Source: JBEVNX01 sp040507895
GTDB taxonomy: Bacteria; Desulfobacterota; Binatia; JACPRU01
Assembly (NCBI GenBank): GCA_040507895.1
Contig: JBEVNX010000151.1
Coordinates: forward strand, 1 to 32,452
DNA length: 32,452 nucleotides
Direction: 5' to 3'
Below the pieces are notes generated by a model. It was not told the DNA's origin. It worked only from the letters and a program-made list of their open reading frames with translations, and ran no database searches. Below, piece by piece: positions 15,881 through 24,233 of this stretch. The translations under genes and the position numbers were made by a program. Position 1 is the stretch's first letter, and every line of letters starts with the position of its first letter.

Positions 15881-18800
15881 TTATCGGAATACGGCCACAC
15901 CGCTGCCGAAGATGTTCTCGACGGCGTCGAGCATGGCTTCGGACGGGACCACGCGCAAGCTCTCGGGGAGCTCGATGACCGTTTCGCTGTTGCCGGGCAC
16001 GATGACGTGGAGATACGCGGGGCACGAGCCGCGGTGTTGCGCCAGCGTGTCTCGCAAGCGCACCAACCGCTCGTCGGTCAAGGAGTCCGCGCTCACCTGC
16101 AGATGCACCTGACGGACCGACTGTTCGCGCACCGTCGCGAGCGGCCGGATCTCGTCGGCGATGATCTGCGAGCGCTCGCGCGCGATCTCCGCGCCTTCTG
16201 CGAGCGCATCGCCCTCGTCGCTCCGCGCCGCCGCGGCGTCGCGCTTGTCGAGCGAGCCCGCGACCAGCACCGGCTCGTCACCGTGGATCGTCGTCTCGAA
16301 CCTTCGGTAGGCTTCGGGCCAGGCGATGACCTCGACCACTCCTTCCTTGTCCTCGAGCGAAAACGTCGCGTAGCGATCGCCCTTCTTGCTGTTCTTGGTC
16401 TTCACGGTGTGGATCACGCCCGCTACGACGACTTTCTCCTGATGCGCCCGCCCCGCCAGAGTGCCGGTCGAGGCGTTTGTCAGACGCAGCAGATCGCGGT
16501 CGAACTTGTCCAGCGGATGACCCGTCAGGAAGATGCCGATCGCCTCCTTTTCGGCGCGTAGCATCTCCTTGTCGGACCATTCGGGAACGACCGGGATCGG
16601 CGGAGGGTCCGTCAGCGCGGCGCTGCCGCCACGTCCAAACAGGCTCTGCTGATCGGAGTTCGCCTCGCGCTCCGTCCGCTCCGCCCAGCGGAGCATGTCT
16701 TCGGCCGCCTCCACCAGCCGGGCGCGTCCCTCTCCGAGCGAATCGAACGCGCCACACTCGACGAGGCTCTCGACCACCCGCTTGTTGATCACCGGCCCGC
16801 GCACGCGCCGGCAGAAATCCGCGAACGACTCGAAGGGTGTGGTGCGGGCGGCGAGGATCGTCTCGATCGCCTTGCCGCCGACGCCGCGCACGGCGCCGAG
16901 CCCAAAGCGGATGTCGTTCCCCGCTGCCGTGAAGTCCTCGCCGCTTTGATTGACGTCGGGCGGCAAGATCCGCACGCCGCGCTCGCGGCAATCCGCGATG
17001 TTCTTGTAGGTCTTGTCGGTGTCGCCCATCTCCATGGTGAGCAGGGCGGCCATGAACTCCTGGGGAAAATGGGCCTTGAGGTAGGCGGTTTGAAACGAGA
17101 CCAAGGCGTAAGCGGCGGAGTGCGACTTGTTGAAGCCGTACGCCGCGAAGGTCTCCATCTGATCGAAGATCTCGCCCGCGAGAGCCGCCTTCAACCCCTG
17201 CTTCGCTGCCCCATCAAGGAAGCGAACCCGCTCGAGCGCCATCTCCTCGGCCTTCTTCTTGCCCATTGCACGGCGCAAGTTGTCTGCGTCGCCAAGCGTA
17301 TAGCCCGCGAGCACCTGCGCGATCTTCATCACCTGTTCCTGGTAGACGATCACTCCGTAGGTTTCCTTGAGGATCGGCTCGAGCGCGGCGTGTAGATAGT
17401 GGATCGGCTCCTTGCCGCGCTTTCGCTTGATGAACTCTTCGACCATTCCGGAGTCCAGCGGCCCGGGGCGATACAGCGCGAGCACAGCGATCAGGTCCTC
17501 AAAACAGGTCGGACGAAGATCGGAGAGGAGCTTGCGCATTCCGCCCGACTCCATCTGAAATATGCCGACCGTGTCGCCGTGACCGAGGCATTCGTACGTC
17601 TTCCTGTCGTCGAGAGGAAGTAGGGCGACGTCGAGCTCGACCCCTCTCCCCTCTCGCACCCGCCGTACCCCGCTCTCGATCAACGTCAAGGTCTTGAGCC
17701 CCAGAAAATCGAACTTGATGAGGCCGATCGCATCGATCTCGTTGTATGCGTATTGCGTGAGCAGCAGCCCGTCCGGATCGACGAACAACGGCACGTCCTC
17801 AACCAACGGACGATTCGAGATCACGATGCCCGAGGCGTGCTTGGTGGTCTGGCGGAAGAGGCCCTCGAGCTTCAGCGCGTTCTCGAAGAGCTCCTTCTCG
17901 CGCGCTCCGGCGTCGCGCACGTCCCGGAGTCGCGGCTCCATCTCGAGCGCCTTTTCGAGAGGATAGTCCTTACCCTGCTTGGGCGCCGGATAGAGCTTGG
18001 CGATGCGGTCCGTCTCGGCAAAATTGAAGCCCAGTACCCGGCCGACGTCTTTGATCGCCTGCTTGCCCTTCAAGGTTCCGAAAGCGACGATCTGTGCCAC
18101 GCGGTCTTCGCCGTACTTCTGCTTCACGTAGGCGATGACCTCGTCGCGACGCTCGAAACAGAAGTCGACGTCGATGTCGGGCATCGACTTGCGCTCGGGG
18201 TTGAGGAAGCGTTCGAACAAGAGCCCGTAAGGGATCGGGTCGAGGTCGGTGACGTCGAGCGCGTACGCGACCAGGCTCCCGGCGCCGGACCCGCGCCCCG
18301 GGCCAACGGGGATGCCCCGCCGCTTCGCCTCGCCGATGAAGTCCGCGACGATGAGAAAGTAGCCCGCGAAGCCCATCTCGCAGACCGTAGCGAGCTCGAA
18401 CGCCAGGCGGTCCTGGTAGGCCGCCTCGCGCTCCGCGCTCCATTCTGGCTGCACGCGTCGGGGCGCGAGCCGGCGCTCCAGCCCCGCGAGCGCCGAGCGT
18501 TCGAGGTGAGCCTCCAGCGACTCTCCGCTCGGGGTCTGGAAGACGGGAAACTGATAGCGCCCGAACTCGAGCTCGACGTCGCATCGTTCGGCGATCGCCA
18601 GCGTGTTCGCAACGGCTTCGGGAAGCTCGTGGAAGGCCGAGATCATCTCGCTCGGCCCCTTCACGTAGAGCTCATCCGTGCCGAGCTTCCACGCCTTCGG
18701 ATCGTCTCGCGTCTTCTTCGATTGGATGCAGAGCAGGATCTCGTGGGCTTTGGCGTCCTCGGCGCGGAGGTAGTGGCAGTCGTTGGTAGCCACCAGACCG

Positions 18801-19402
18801 AGGCCTAGCTCTCGGGCGAGCCGAACGAGCTCGACGTTGGCCTGGTTCTGCGCAGCGAGCTTGTTGTCTTGGATCTCGACGTAGTAGCGGTCGCCGAAGA
18901 TCGCCGCGTAGTCCTCCATCACCTTGCGGGCGCGCTCGAGGCTGTGCTCGGCGATCGCCCAGTTCACCTCGCTCGAGAGACATCCCGAGAGCGCGATGAT
19001 GCCCGCGTTGTGTGCCTGGAGAATCTCCTTGTCGATGCGCGGCTTGTAGTAGAAGCCTTCGGTAAACCCCGCGGTCACCAGCCGACAGAGGTTCTTGTAG
19101 CCGTCCCCGTTCATCGCCAACAGCGTGAGGTGGAAGTTGCCCGCCGCCTCGTAGTCGTCGCTTCGCCCGATGCGGTCGGTGCGGCTCTTGCGCGCGACGT
19201 AGACCTCGCAGCCGAGGATCGGCTTGACGCCGGCGTCGACGGCTTTCTTGTAGAACTCCACGGCGCCGAACATGTTGCCGTGATCCGTCATGGCCACGGC
19301 CGGCATGCCGAGCTTTTTGACGTGGGGGATGAGCGCCGAGATCTTGTTGGCGCCGTCGAGCAGCGAGTACTGCGTATGGAGGTGGAGGTGTACGAAGCTC
19401 AT
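15881..19402 (-). CDS. dnaE: DNA polymerase III alpha subunit
   Basis: Replicative polymerase, 1173 residues, full length. It starts MSFVHLHLHTQYSLLDGANK with the PHP domain. Catalytic acids D409 and D411 lie in SMPDIDVDF (residues 406-414), and the third is in GLIKFDFLGLKTL. The polymerase core GPGRGSGAGSLVAYALDVTD is clear. Finger and beta-binding regions follow, then helix-hairpin-helix (FGLGAVRGVGGKAIETI) and the C-terminal OB fold (about 985-1060, VVVAGVIHTVKTKNSKKGDR). No intein or frameshift is seen. It lies 116 bp downstream of guaA on the same strand with no U-tract terminator between. A long inverted repeat occupies that gap and ends nine bases before the ATG. The ATG has no clear ribosome binding site. 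Confidence 0.98.
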   Translation of the reverse strand: MSFVHLHLHTQYSLLDGANKISALIPHVKKLGMPAVAMTDHGNMFGAVEFYKKAVDAGVKPILGCEVYVARKSRTDRIGRSDDYEAAGNFHLTLLAMNGDGYKNLCRLVTAGFTEGFYYKPRIDKEILQAHNAGIIALSGCLSSEVNWAIAEHSLERARKVMEDYAAIFGDRYYVEIQDNKLAAQNQANVELVRLARELGLGLVATNDCHYLRAEDAKAHEILLCIQSKKTRDDPKAWKLGTDELYVKGPSEMISAFHELPEAVANTLAIAERCDVELEFGRYQFPVFQTPSGESLEAHLERSALAGLERRLAPRRVQPEWSAEREAAYQDRLAFELATVCEMGFAGYFLIVADFIGEAKRRGIPVGPGRGSGAGSLVAYALDVTDLDPIPYGLLFERFLNPERKSMPDIDVDFCFERRDEVIAYVKQKYGEDRVAQIVAFGTLKGKQAIKDVGRVLGFNFAETDRIAKLYPAPKQGKDYPLEKALEMEPRLRDVRDAGAREKELFENALKLEGLFRQTTKHASGIVISNRPLVEDVPLFVDPDGLLLTQYAYNEIDAIGLIKFDFLGLKTLTLIESGVRRVREGRGVELDVALLPLDDRKTYECLGHGDTVGIFQMESGGMRKLLSDLRPTCFEDLIAVLALYRPGPLDSGMVEEFIKRKRGKEPIHYLHAALEPILKETYGVIVYQEQVMKIAQVLAGYTLGDADNLRRAMGKKKAEEMALERVRFLDGAAKQGLKAALAGEIFDQMETFAAYGFNKSHSAAYALVSFQTAYLKAHFPQEFMAALLTMEMGDTDKTYKNIADCRERGVRILPPDVNQSGEDFTAAGNDIRFGLGAVRGVGGKAIETILAARTTPFESFADFCRRVRGPVINKRVVESLVECGAFDSLGEGRARLVEAAEDMLRWAERTEREANSDQQSLFGRGGSAALTDPPPIPVVPEWSDKEMLRAEKEAIGIFLTGHPLDKFDRDLLRLTNASTGTLAGRAHQEKVVVAGVIHTVKTKNSKKGDRYATFSLEDKEGVVEVIAWPEAYRRFETTIHGDEPVLVAGSLDKRDAAAARSDEGDALAEGAEIARERSQIIADEIRPLATVREQSVRQVHLQVSADSLTDERLVRLRDTLAQHRGSCPAYLHVIVPGNSETVIELPESLRVVPSEAMLDAVENIFGSGVAVFR

Positions 19403-19411
19403 CTACGTCTC

Positions 19412-19493
19412 GGCGAGAGCGAGCGCCGAACCCGCGCCTTGGTCCAGACTCTTGGCCGTACACGGCGGCGAGGATTGCGCACTCGCTCTCGCC
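19412..19493 (-). repeat. Long inverted repeat in the guaA-dnaE gap
   Basis: GGCGAGAGCGAG at 19412-19423 and its exact complement CTCGCTCTCGCC at 19482-19493. In the minus-strand transcript the stem extends by a U-G and two G-C pairs to 15 pairs (19412-19426 with 19479-19493), enclosing a 52-base loop that itself holds GCCG-TACA-CGGC. The 3' arm ends nine bases before the dnaE ATG. No run of U follows, so it is not a standard terminator. It could limit dnaE translation or set processing between guaA and dnaE. Confidence 0.6.
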
Positions 19494-19518
19494 TCTTTAC
19501 TTCGCACGGTCTCCCATA

Positions 19519-21048
19519 TCACTCCCACTCGATCGTGGCGGGGGGCTTCGAGGAGATGTCGTAGGTCACGCGATTGACGCCGCGGACTTCGTTGGTCAAC
19601 CGGCTCGAGATTCGCGCCAGGAGGTCGTATGGCAAGCGGGCCCAGTCGGCCGTCATTCCGTCGAGGCTCTCGACGGCGCGTATCGCGATGACGTTCTCGT
19701 AGGTTCGCTCGTCGCCCATTACCCCCACGGTCTTCACCGGCAGGAGAACCGCGAACCCCTGCCAGATCGACGAGGCGAGCGGCGACGCGGCGATCTCCTC
19801 GCGGACGATGGCATCCGCCTCGCGCAGCACGGCGAGTCGCTCGGCGGAGACGGCGCCGAGCACCCGGATCGCCAATCCGGGGCCAGGGAACGGCTGGCGG
19901 TGGAGGATCGAATCGGGTATCTCGAGGAGAGCGCCCACCTTTCGCACTTCGTCCTTGAAGAGCTCGCGCAGCGGCTCGATGAGCGACAGGCGCATGCGCT
20001 CGGGGAGGCCGCCGACGTTGTGGTGGCTCTTGATGGTGGCCGACGGTCCCTTGAACGACACCGACTCGATCACGTCGGGATAGAGCGTGCCCTGGGCTAG
20101 GAAGCTGACCCCGGGGATCGAGCGCGCCTCTTCCTCGAACGCCTCGATGAACGTCACGCCGATGATCTTGCGCTTCCGCTCCGGATCCTCTTCGCCGGCG
20201 AGGCGCTTCAGAAAGCGCTGCGAGGCGTCGATTGCGCGCAGGTTGAAGCCGAAGTGCTCGCGGTAGACGCTCGTCACCTCGGCGAACTCGTTCTTGCGCA
20301 GCAGGCCGTTGTCGACGAACACGCACACCAGACGGTCACCCACTGCGCGCTGCACCAGCGCCGCGGTGACGGTCGAGTCGACTCCACCCGAGAGCGCGCA
20401 AATCACCCGCTGCTCTCCCACACGCGCGCGGATCGCCGCCACCTCGCGCTCGATGAAGCCTTCCATGGTCCAGTCCGCGGTGCAGCGGCAGATGCGGAAG
20501 AGGAAGTTGCGCAACACCTGAGCGCCGTGCGGCGTATGCACGACTTCGGGATGGAACTGCAGGCCGAAGCGGCGCCCCGTGGTATCGCAGAACGCGGCGA
20601 CCGGCGAGTTCAGGCTGTGTGCAATCGCCCGATAGCCAGGCGGCATGGCTTCGATGCGATCGCCGTGGCTCATCCACACCCGCTGACTCCGTCCGCCATC
20701 GAGGCCGGCGAACAAGTCGCGATCGTCATCGATCGTCAAATCGGCGGGTCCGTACTCGCGCCGCTCGGCGCGCGCCACACGGCCACCGCCGAGCTGGCAG
20801 AGAATGCCCATTCCGTAGCAGATTCCGAGCACCGGCCGGCCATCGAGCAGCGCTGCGTCGATCTTGGGTGCCTCGGGATCGTAGACGCTCGCCGGCCCCC
20901 CCGAAAGGATCAGGCCCTGCGGATCGAGTGCGGCGAGCCGATCCGCTCCGACGTTGAAGGGATGGATCTCGCAATAGACCCCCGCCTCGCGCACGCGGCG
21001 CGCGATGAGCTGCGTGTACTGGCTGCCGAAATCGAGGACGAGGATCAT
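19519..21048 (-). CDS. guaA: GMP synthase (glutamine-hydrolysing)
   Basis: Converts XMP, glutamine and ATP to GMP. 509 residues, typical. An N-terminal class I amidotransferase domain has the catalytic Cys in VLGICYGMG and His in LQFHPEVVH. The ATP-pyrophosphatase domain has the P-loop SGGVDST and is followed by FVDNGLLRKNE. The C-terminal dimerisation domain contains RQPFPGPGLAIRVLG and ends in YDISSKPPATIEWE, as in nearly all GuaA. The start ATG overlaps the guaB stop by four bases (ATGA), so guaB and guaA are translationally coupled and give stepwise IMP to XMP to GMP. Confidence 0.98.
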   Translation of the reverse strand: MILVLDFGSQYTQLIARRVREAGVYCEIHPFNVGADRLAALDPQGLILSGGPASVYDPEAPKIDAALLDGRPVLGICYGMGILCQLGGGRVARAERREYGPADLTIDDDRDLFAGLDGGRSQRVWMSHGDRIEAMPPGYRAIAHSLNSPVAAFCDTTGRRFGLQFHPEVVHTPHGAQVLRNFLFRICRCTADWTMEGFIEREVAAIRARVGEQRVICALSGGVDSTVTAALVQRAVGDRLVCVFVDNGLLRKNEFAEVTSVYREHFGFNLRAIDASQRFLKRLAGEEDPERKRKIIGVTFIEAFEEEARSIPGVSFLAQGTLYPDVIESVSFKGPSATIKSHHNVGGLPERMRLSLIEPLRELFKDEVRKVGALLEIPDSILHRQPFPGPGLAIRVLGAVSAERLAVLREADAIVREEIAASPLASSIWQGFAVLLPVKTVGVMGDERTYENVIAIRAVESLDGMTADWARLPYDLLARISSRLTNEVRGVNRVTYDISSKPPATIEWE

Positions 21049-22514
21049 TCGAGCCGGTAGTTGGGCGCTTCCTTGGTGATCGACACGTCGTGTACGTGGC
21101 TCTCGCGGAATCCCGCCGAGGTCACGCGCACGAACTTGGCCTTGCTCCGCAGCTCCTTCAGCGTCGCGCAGCCGACGTACCCCATGCCGGCCTTCAGCCC
21201 GCCGATGAGCTGCTGGATGATGAAGGTCACGGGGCCCTTGTACGGAACCCGCCCCTCGATGCCCTCCGGAACCAGCTTCATTGCCTCTTCCTCGTCCTGG
21301 AAGTAGCGATTGCGGCTGCCCTCCCGCTCGCGCATCGCCTCGATCGAGCCCATGCCGCGGTAGAGTTTGTAGGTCCGCCCCTGGTAGAGAATCGTCTCGC
21401 CCGGGCTCTCTTCCGTGCCCGCGAAGAGGCTGCCGATCATCACCGTGGTGGCGCCCGCAGCGAGCGCCTTGGTGATGTCGCCTGAGAACTTCACCCCACC
21501 GTCGGCGATCACCGGTACGCCCTTCGCTTCGGCGACCTTGACCGCGTCGGTGATCGCAGTGAGCTGCGGCACGCCGACACCCGACACGACGCGCGTAGTG
21601 CAGATGGAGCCCCCGCCCATGCCGACCTTGACGGCATCGACGCCTGCACGGATGAGCGCCATCGTGCCTTCGGCGGTCGCGACGTTGCCGGCGACGAGCT
21701 GGATGCCCGGGAAGGTGCGCTTGAGATCGCCGACCGCGTCGATGACGGACTTCGCGTGCCCATGCGCCGTGTCGATCACCACGACGTCGGCACCGGCGCG
21801 CACCAGCGCCTGGACCCGCTCATCGCGATCCATGCCCGTGCCGATCGCCCCGCCGACTCTCAGACGCCCCTGTCCGTCTTTCGACGCGTGCGGGAACTGG
21901 ATCGCCTTCTGAATGTCCTTGACCGTGATGAGCCCTTTCAACCGGCCCCGCTCATCGACCACGAGCAGCTTCTCGATGCGGTGCTCGTGGAGAATCTCCT
22001 TGGCCTTGTCGAGCGTCACGCCGGGGCGCGCCGTGACCAACCGCTGCCTCGTCATGACCTCGGAGACCGGACGATCGAGCCGCTTCTCGAAGCGCAGATC
22101 GCGATTGGTGAGGATGCCGACGAGCTCGCCGCCGTCTCGCGTCACCGGCAGACCGGAGATCTGGTATCGCCTCATGACATCGAGCGCCTCGTGGATCGGC
22201 TGCTCGGGACGAACCGTGACCGGATCGCTGATCATGCCGCTCTCGGACTTCTTCACCCGCTCGACTTCCTTGGCCTGCGCGCTGACCGGAAGGTTGCGGT
22301 GCACGATGCCGATGCCCCCTTCCTGCGCGAGCGCGATCGCCGTGCGTGCTTCCGTGACGGTGTCCATGGCCGCCGAGACCAGCGGGATCGCCAGCCGGAT
22401 CTCGGCGGTGAGCTGCGTGGCGGTGTCGGCGTCCTTCGGCAGGATCTCTGAGGCCGCGGGCACTAACAGGACGTCGTCGAACGTGAGGCCTTCGAGCACT
22501 TCCGAGGGCATCAT
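21045..22514 (-). CDS. guaB: IMP dehydrogenase
   Basis: Oxidises IMP to XMP with NAD+, the committed step to GMP. From ATG 22514 it has 489 residues, beginning MMPSEVLEGLTFDDVLLVPA. Two CBS domains lie at about 95-150 and 155-205. Catalytic Cys305 is in GMGGGSICTTR, the same number as in E. coli. The flap region contains YKLYRGMGSIEAM. GGAGG stands eight bases before the first ATG. The longer open frame to 22595 reads through the leader terminator and is rejected. The gene is preceded by a leader of about 110 bases that can form either a terminator or a hairpin covering the ribosome binding site. Confidence 0.98.
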   Translation of the reverse strand: MMPSEVLEGLTFDDVLLVPAASEILPKDADTATQLTAEIRLAIPLVSAAMDTVTEARTAIALAQEGGIGIVHRNLPVSAQAKEVERVKKSESGMISDPVTVRPEQPIHEALDVMRRYQISGLPVTRDGGELVGILTNRDLRFEKRLDRPVSEVMTRQRLVTARPGVTLDKAKEILHEHRIEKLLVVDERGRLKGLITVKDIQKAIQFPHASKDGQGRLRVGGAIGTGMDRDERVQALVRAGADVVVIDTAHGHAKSVIDAVGDLKRTFPGIQLVAGNVATAEGTMALIRAGVDAVKVGMGGGSICTTRVVSGVGVPQLTAITDAVKVAEAKGVPVIADGGVKFSGDITKALAAGATTVMIGSLFAGTEESPGETILYQGRTYKLYRGMGSIEAMREREGSRNRYFQDEEEAMKLVPEGIEGRVPYKGPVTFIIQQLIGGLKAGMGYVGCATLKELRSKAKFVRVTSAGFRESHVHDVSITKEAPNYRLE

Positions 22515-22525
22515 CGCGGGAACCT

Positions 22526-22554
22526 CCGGGCTTCGAGATGAAAAAAAAGCCCGG
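22526..22554 (-). promoter_or_regulatory. Alternative hairpin covering the guaB ribosome binding site
   Basis: On the minus strand the 3' arm of the leader terminator, CCGGGCTT (22547-22554), is exactly complementary to AAGCCCGG (22526-22533), which runs into the guaB GGAGG (22523-22527). Eight pairs enclose a 13-base loop. The 5' arm of the terminator (AGCCCGGA) and the ribosome-site copy (AGCCCGGA) are the same sequence, so the two hairpins exclude each other. This arrangement is seen directly; a regulatory switch is inferred. Confidence 0.55.
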
Positions 22555-22569
22555 GCGGACATCCGGGCT
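22541..22569 (-). terminator. Intrinsic terminator in the guaB leader
   Basis: Minus strand: AGCCCGG (22563-22569), an eight-base loop, CCGGGCT (22548-22554), then eight T (the plus-strand A run 22541-22548). Seven stem pairs, six of them G-C, plus a U-tract make a textbook intrinsic terminator, placed 27 bases before the guaB ATG. Nothing that looks like a gene ends here. It is either an attenuator for guaB-guaA or the end of a short leader RNA. Confidence 0.8.
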
Positions 22570-22634
22570 CGCGTGTTCGGTCGCGAATTTCGCAATCTGG
22601 AGCGACCATGGCTTCACCTAGCAGACGACTACCG

Positions 22635-22674
22635 ATAAGACAAGGTAGGTCCGGTGACCCCAACATGTTGGGGT
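22635..22674 (-). promoter_or_regulatory. Predicted guaB promoter with an 18-bp palindrome over the -35
   Basis: Minus strand: TTGGGG (22658-22663) and TCTTAT (22635-22640) with 17 bases between. The -10 matches four of six consensus bases and the -35 three. ACCCCAACATGTTGGGGT (22657-22674) is a perfect 18-bp palindrome that contains the -35, a fitting position for a repressor. A start near 22628 would give a leader of about 114 bases. The 22515-22824 gap otherwise holds the terminator described separately, a 6-bp stem GGTCGC/GCGACC (22579-22584 with 22602-22607) and no recognised gene. Confidence 0.45.
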
Positions 22675-22824
22675 TGGGGCCACTGAGTCGCATCCGTGAA
22701 CGTACTCGCGATCGCCGATAGTCTTCGCGCACCCACGTAGGCCTATGACGATTGCATTCTTCGGGGTCGGACACTCGGAGCCGTCGGCAATCTCCGCGCG
22801 GCGCCTCGGAGGACTGTCGCGAGC

Positions 22825-23340
22825 GTGATCGTCCCCTTCAAAGGCGTCACTCCTCGGCTCGCTCCTGACGTGTACGTACACGCCTCGGCGCACGTCATCG
22901 GCGACGTCGAGATCGGTGCCGGCTCGAGCGTCTGGTTCCAAGTCGTGATCCGTGCCGACGTGGAGAAAGTCCGCATCGGCCGCGGCACCAACGTGCAGGA
23001 CCACTCGACGATCCACGTCACAAACGAGCGCTGGCCGACGATCCTCGGCGACGGCGTCACGATCGGCCATCGCGTCGTGCTACACGGCTGCACGATCGCG
23101 GACCACGCGCTGATCGGGATCGGCGCCATCGTCCTCGACGGCGCCGAGATCGGGGCGGAAGCGCTGGTCGGTGCGGGTGCGCTGGTGGCGCCGGGGACAA
23201 AGATCCCGCCCCGCGTGCTCGTGATCGGCAGCCCCGCGAAGCCCGTGCGAGACCTCCGACCCGACGAGATCCAGCGACTTCATCACTCGGCGGATCTCTA
23301 CGTCGGCTACGCCAGGAGCTATCGTGCTCAGGGCCTCTGA
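22825..23340 (+). CDS. Gamma-carbonic-anhydrase-like (YrdA/PaaY type) hexapeptide-repeat protein
   Basis: 171 residues. Left-handed beta-helix repeats run from VIGDVEIGAGSSVWFQVVIR to about GALVAPGTKIPPRV, followed by a C-terminal helix (IQRLHHSADLYVGYARSYR). Putative zinc ligands are H64 (STIHV), H82 and H87 (GHRVVLHGC), each from a different strand or subunit as in the gamma class. R43, D45, Q58 and D59 are also kept. GTG start with GGAGGA eleven bases upstream. Many close homologues show no carbonic anhydrase activity, so activity is open. Divergent from guaB; its stop is one base from the convergent arnD-like stop. Confidence 0.9.
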   Translation: MIVPFKGVTPRLAPDVYVHASAHVIGDVEIGAGSSVWFQVVIRADVEKVRIGRGTNVQDHSTIHVTNERWPTILGDGVTIGHRVVLHGCTIADHALIGIGAIVLDGAEIGAEALVGAGALVAPGTKIPPRVLVIGSPAKPVRDLRPDEIQRLHHSADLYVGYARSYRAQGL

Positions 23341-23341
23341 T

Positions 23342-24232
23342 CTAGGTCGCTTGGCACGATACGGTCCCCGCGCGTCCCGCCCGGGTCGCTTGTACGACGG
23401 CGCAGATGGGTAAGGCATCCGCGTCGAGGCCGCGCGCGACGTCGACGAGGCGGCGAACGCGTACGCGCCCGCTCAAGCGCTCGAGTAGTCGGTCGAAGAG
23501 CCCGACGTAGCGCCCGCCCTCCACCTCCGCGTGTACGGTCAGGACCTCGAGCCGGGCGGCTCCGATCGGTGGCAGGCAGCGGTCGAGTAGCTCTTCGCCG
23601 CCGATTCCTTGCCCGAGCAGCTCGTCGATCGTCGGCAGCGTGGTGGGGATTTCGGGAAGCCGGCCCGGGACTCCACCGGCGCGCGGCCGATACGGGTGCG
23701 AGCCGCGCGTGCTCGAGTGATAGGTGAACGGTCCGCGTTCGATCACCGCCAGCGACGCGGCGCCGCACTGCCAACCCGGGGCCGCGAAGCCGGCCGGCTC
23801 GGCGCCGACGATCTCGCGGAAGACGGCGAGCGCGGAGTCGACCTCGCGCGCGACGGCACCCTCGGAGGCTGACACGGCGTGGTCGTGCCAGTACACGTGG
23901 TCGTGACCGTGTACGCCGAGTTCGTGCCCTTCCTCGACGACCCGGCGCAGCAATTCGGGAAACGATCGCGCGATTTGCGGCGCGGGAAGCAGCGTGCCGT
24001 GCAACGCCGTACGCAGCCCGTAGAGGCGCACGGCGTCGCTCTTCCACATCTTCGCGACGAATCCGCGGCGCGTGAAAATGCGACGAATCGCCCTGCCCGA
24101 GTTGTCCGGGCCCATGGCGACGTAGAAACTCGCCTTCACGCGGCGGCGCGCCAATAGATCCAGCAGGCGTGGAACACCCTGCGCGAGCCCGTAGTACGTG
24201 TCGACGTCTACCTTGAGCGCCAGCTCATCCAT
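23342..24232 (-). CDS. arnD: Polysaccharide deacetylase family, ArnD-like deformylase
   Basis: 296 residues. NodB-type fold: LKVDVDTYYG supplies the catalytic and metal Asp pair, GHELGVHGHDHVYW the metal His pair, and AAPGWQ the loop typical of ArnD. SFYVAMGPDNSGRAIRRIF is also close to the ArnD pattern (FFFSVGPDNMGRH). ArnD removes the formyl group from undecaprenyl-phosphate-formamidoarabinose on the periplasmic face. It is the last gene of the four-gene cluster, starting one base after the decarboxylase-like gene ends. Its own C-terminus has about 15 extra basic or polar residues. The exact sugar acted on here is inferred from E. coli. Confidence 0.85.
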   Translation of the reverse strand: MDELALKVDVDTYYGLAQGVPRLLDLLARRRVKASFYVAMGPDNSGRAIRRIFTRRGFVAKMWKSDAVRLYGLRTALHGTLLPAPQIARSFPELLRRVVEEGHELGVHGHDHVYWHDHAVSASEGAVAREVDSALAVFREIVGAEPAGFAAPGWQCGAASLAVIERGPFTYHSSTRGSHPYRPRAGGVPGRLPEIPTTLPTIDELLGQGIGGEELLDRCLPPIGAARLEVLTVHAEVEGGRYVGLFDRLLERLSGRVRVRRLVDVARGLDADALPICAVVQATRAGRAGTVSCQAT

Positions 24233-24233
24233 C

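Noticed and set aside
19412..19493. Inverted repeat as a terminator of guaA
   Set aside because: No U-tract after the stem and a 52-base loop; kept as a structural repeat instead.
22570..22740. Possible tRNA or known riboswitch (purine, PRPP) upstream of guaB
   Set aside because: No T-loop, CCA end or cloverleaf pairing, and none of the conserved bases of the purine aptamer; kept only as an unnamed leader.
22511..22774. 87-codon minus-strand ORF over the guaB leader
   Set aside because: Runs through the terminator and promoter; no likeness and no ribosome binding site.
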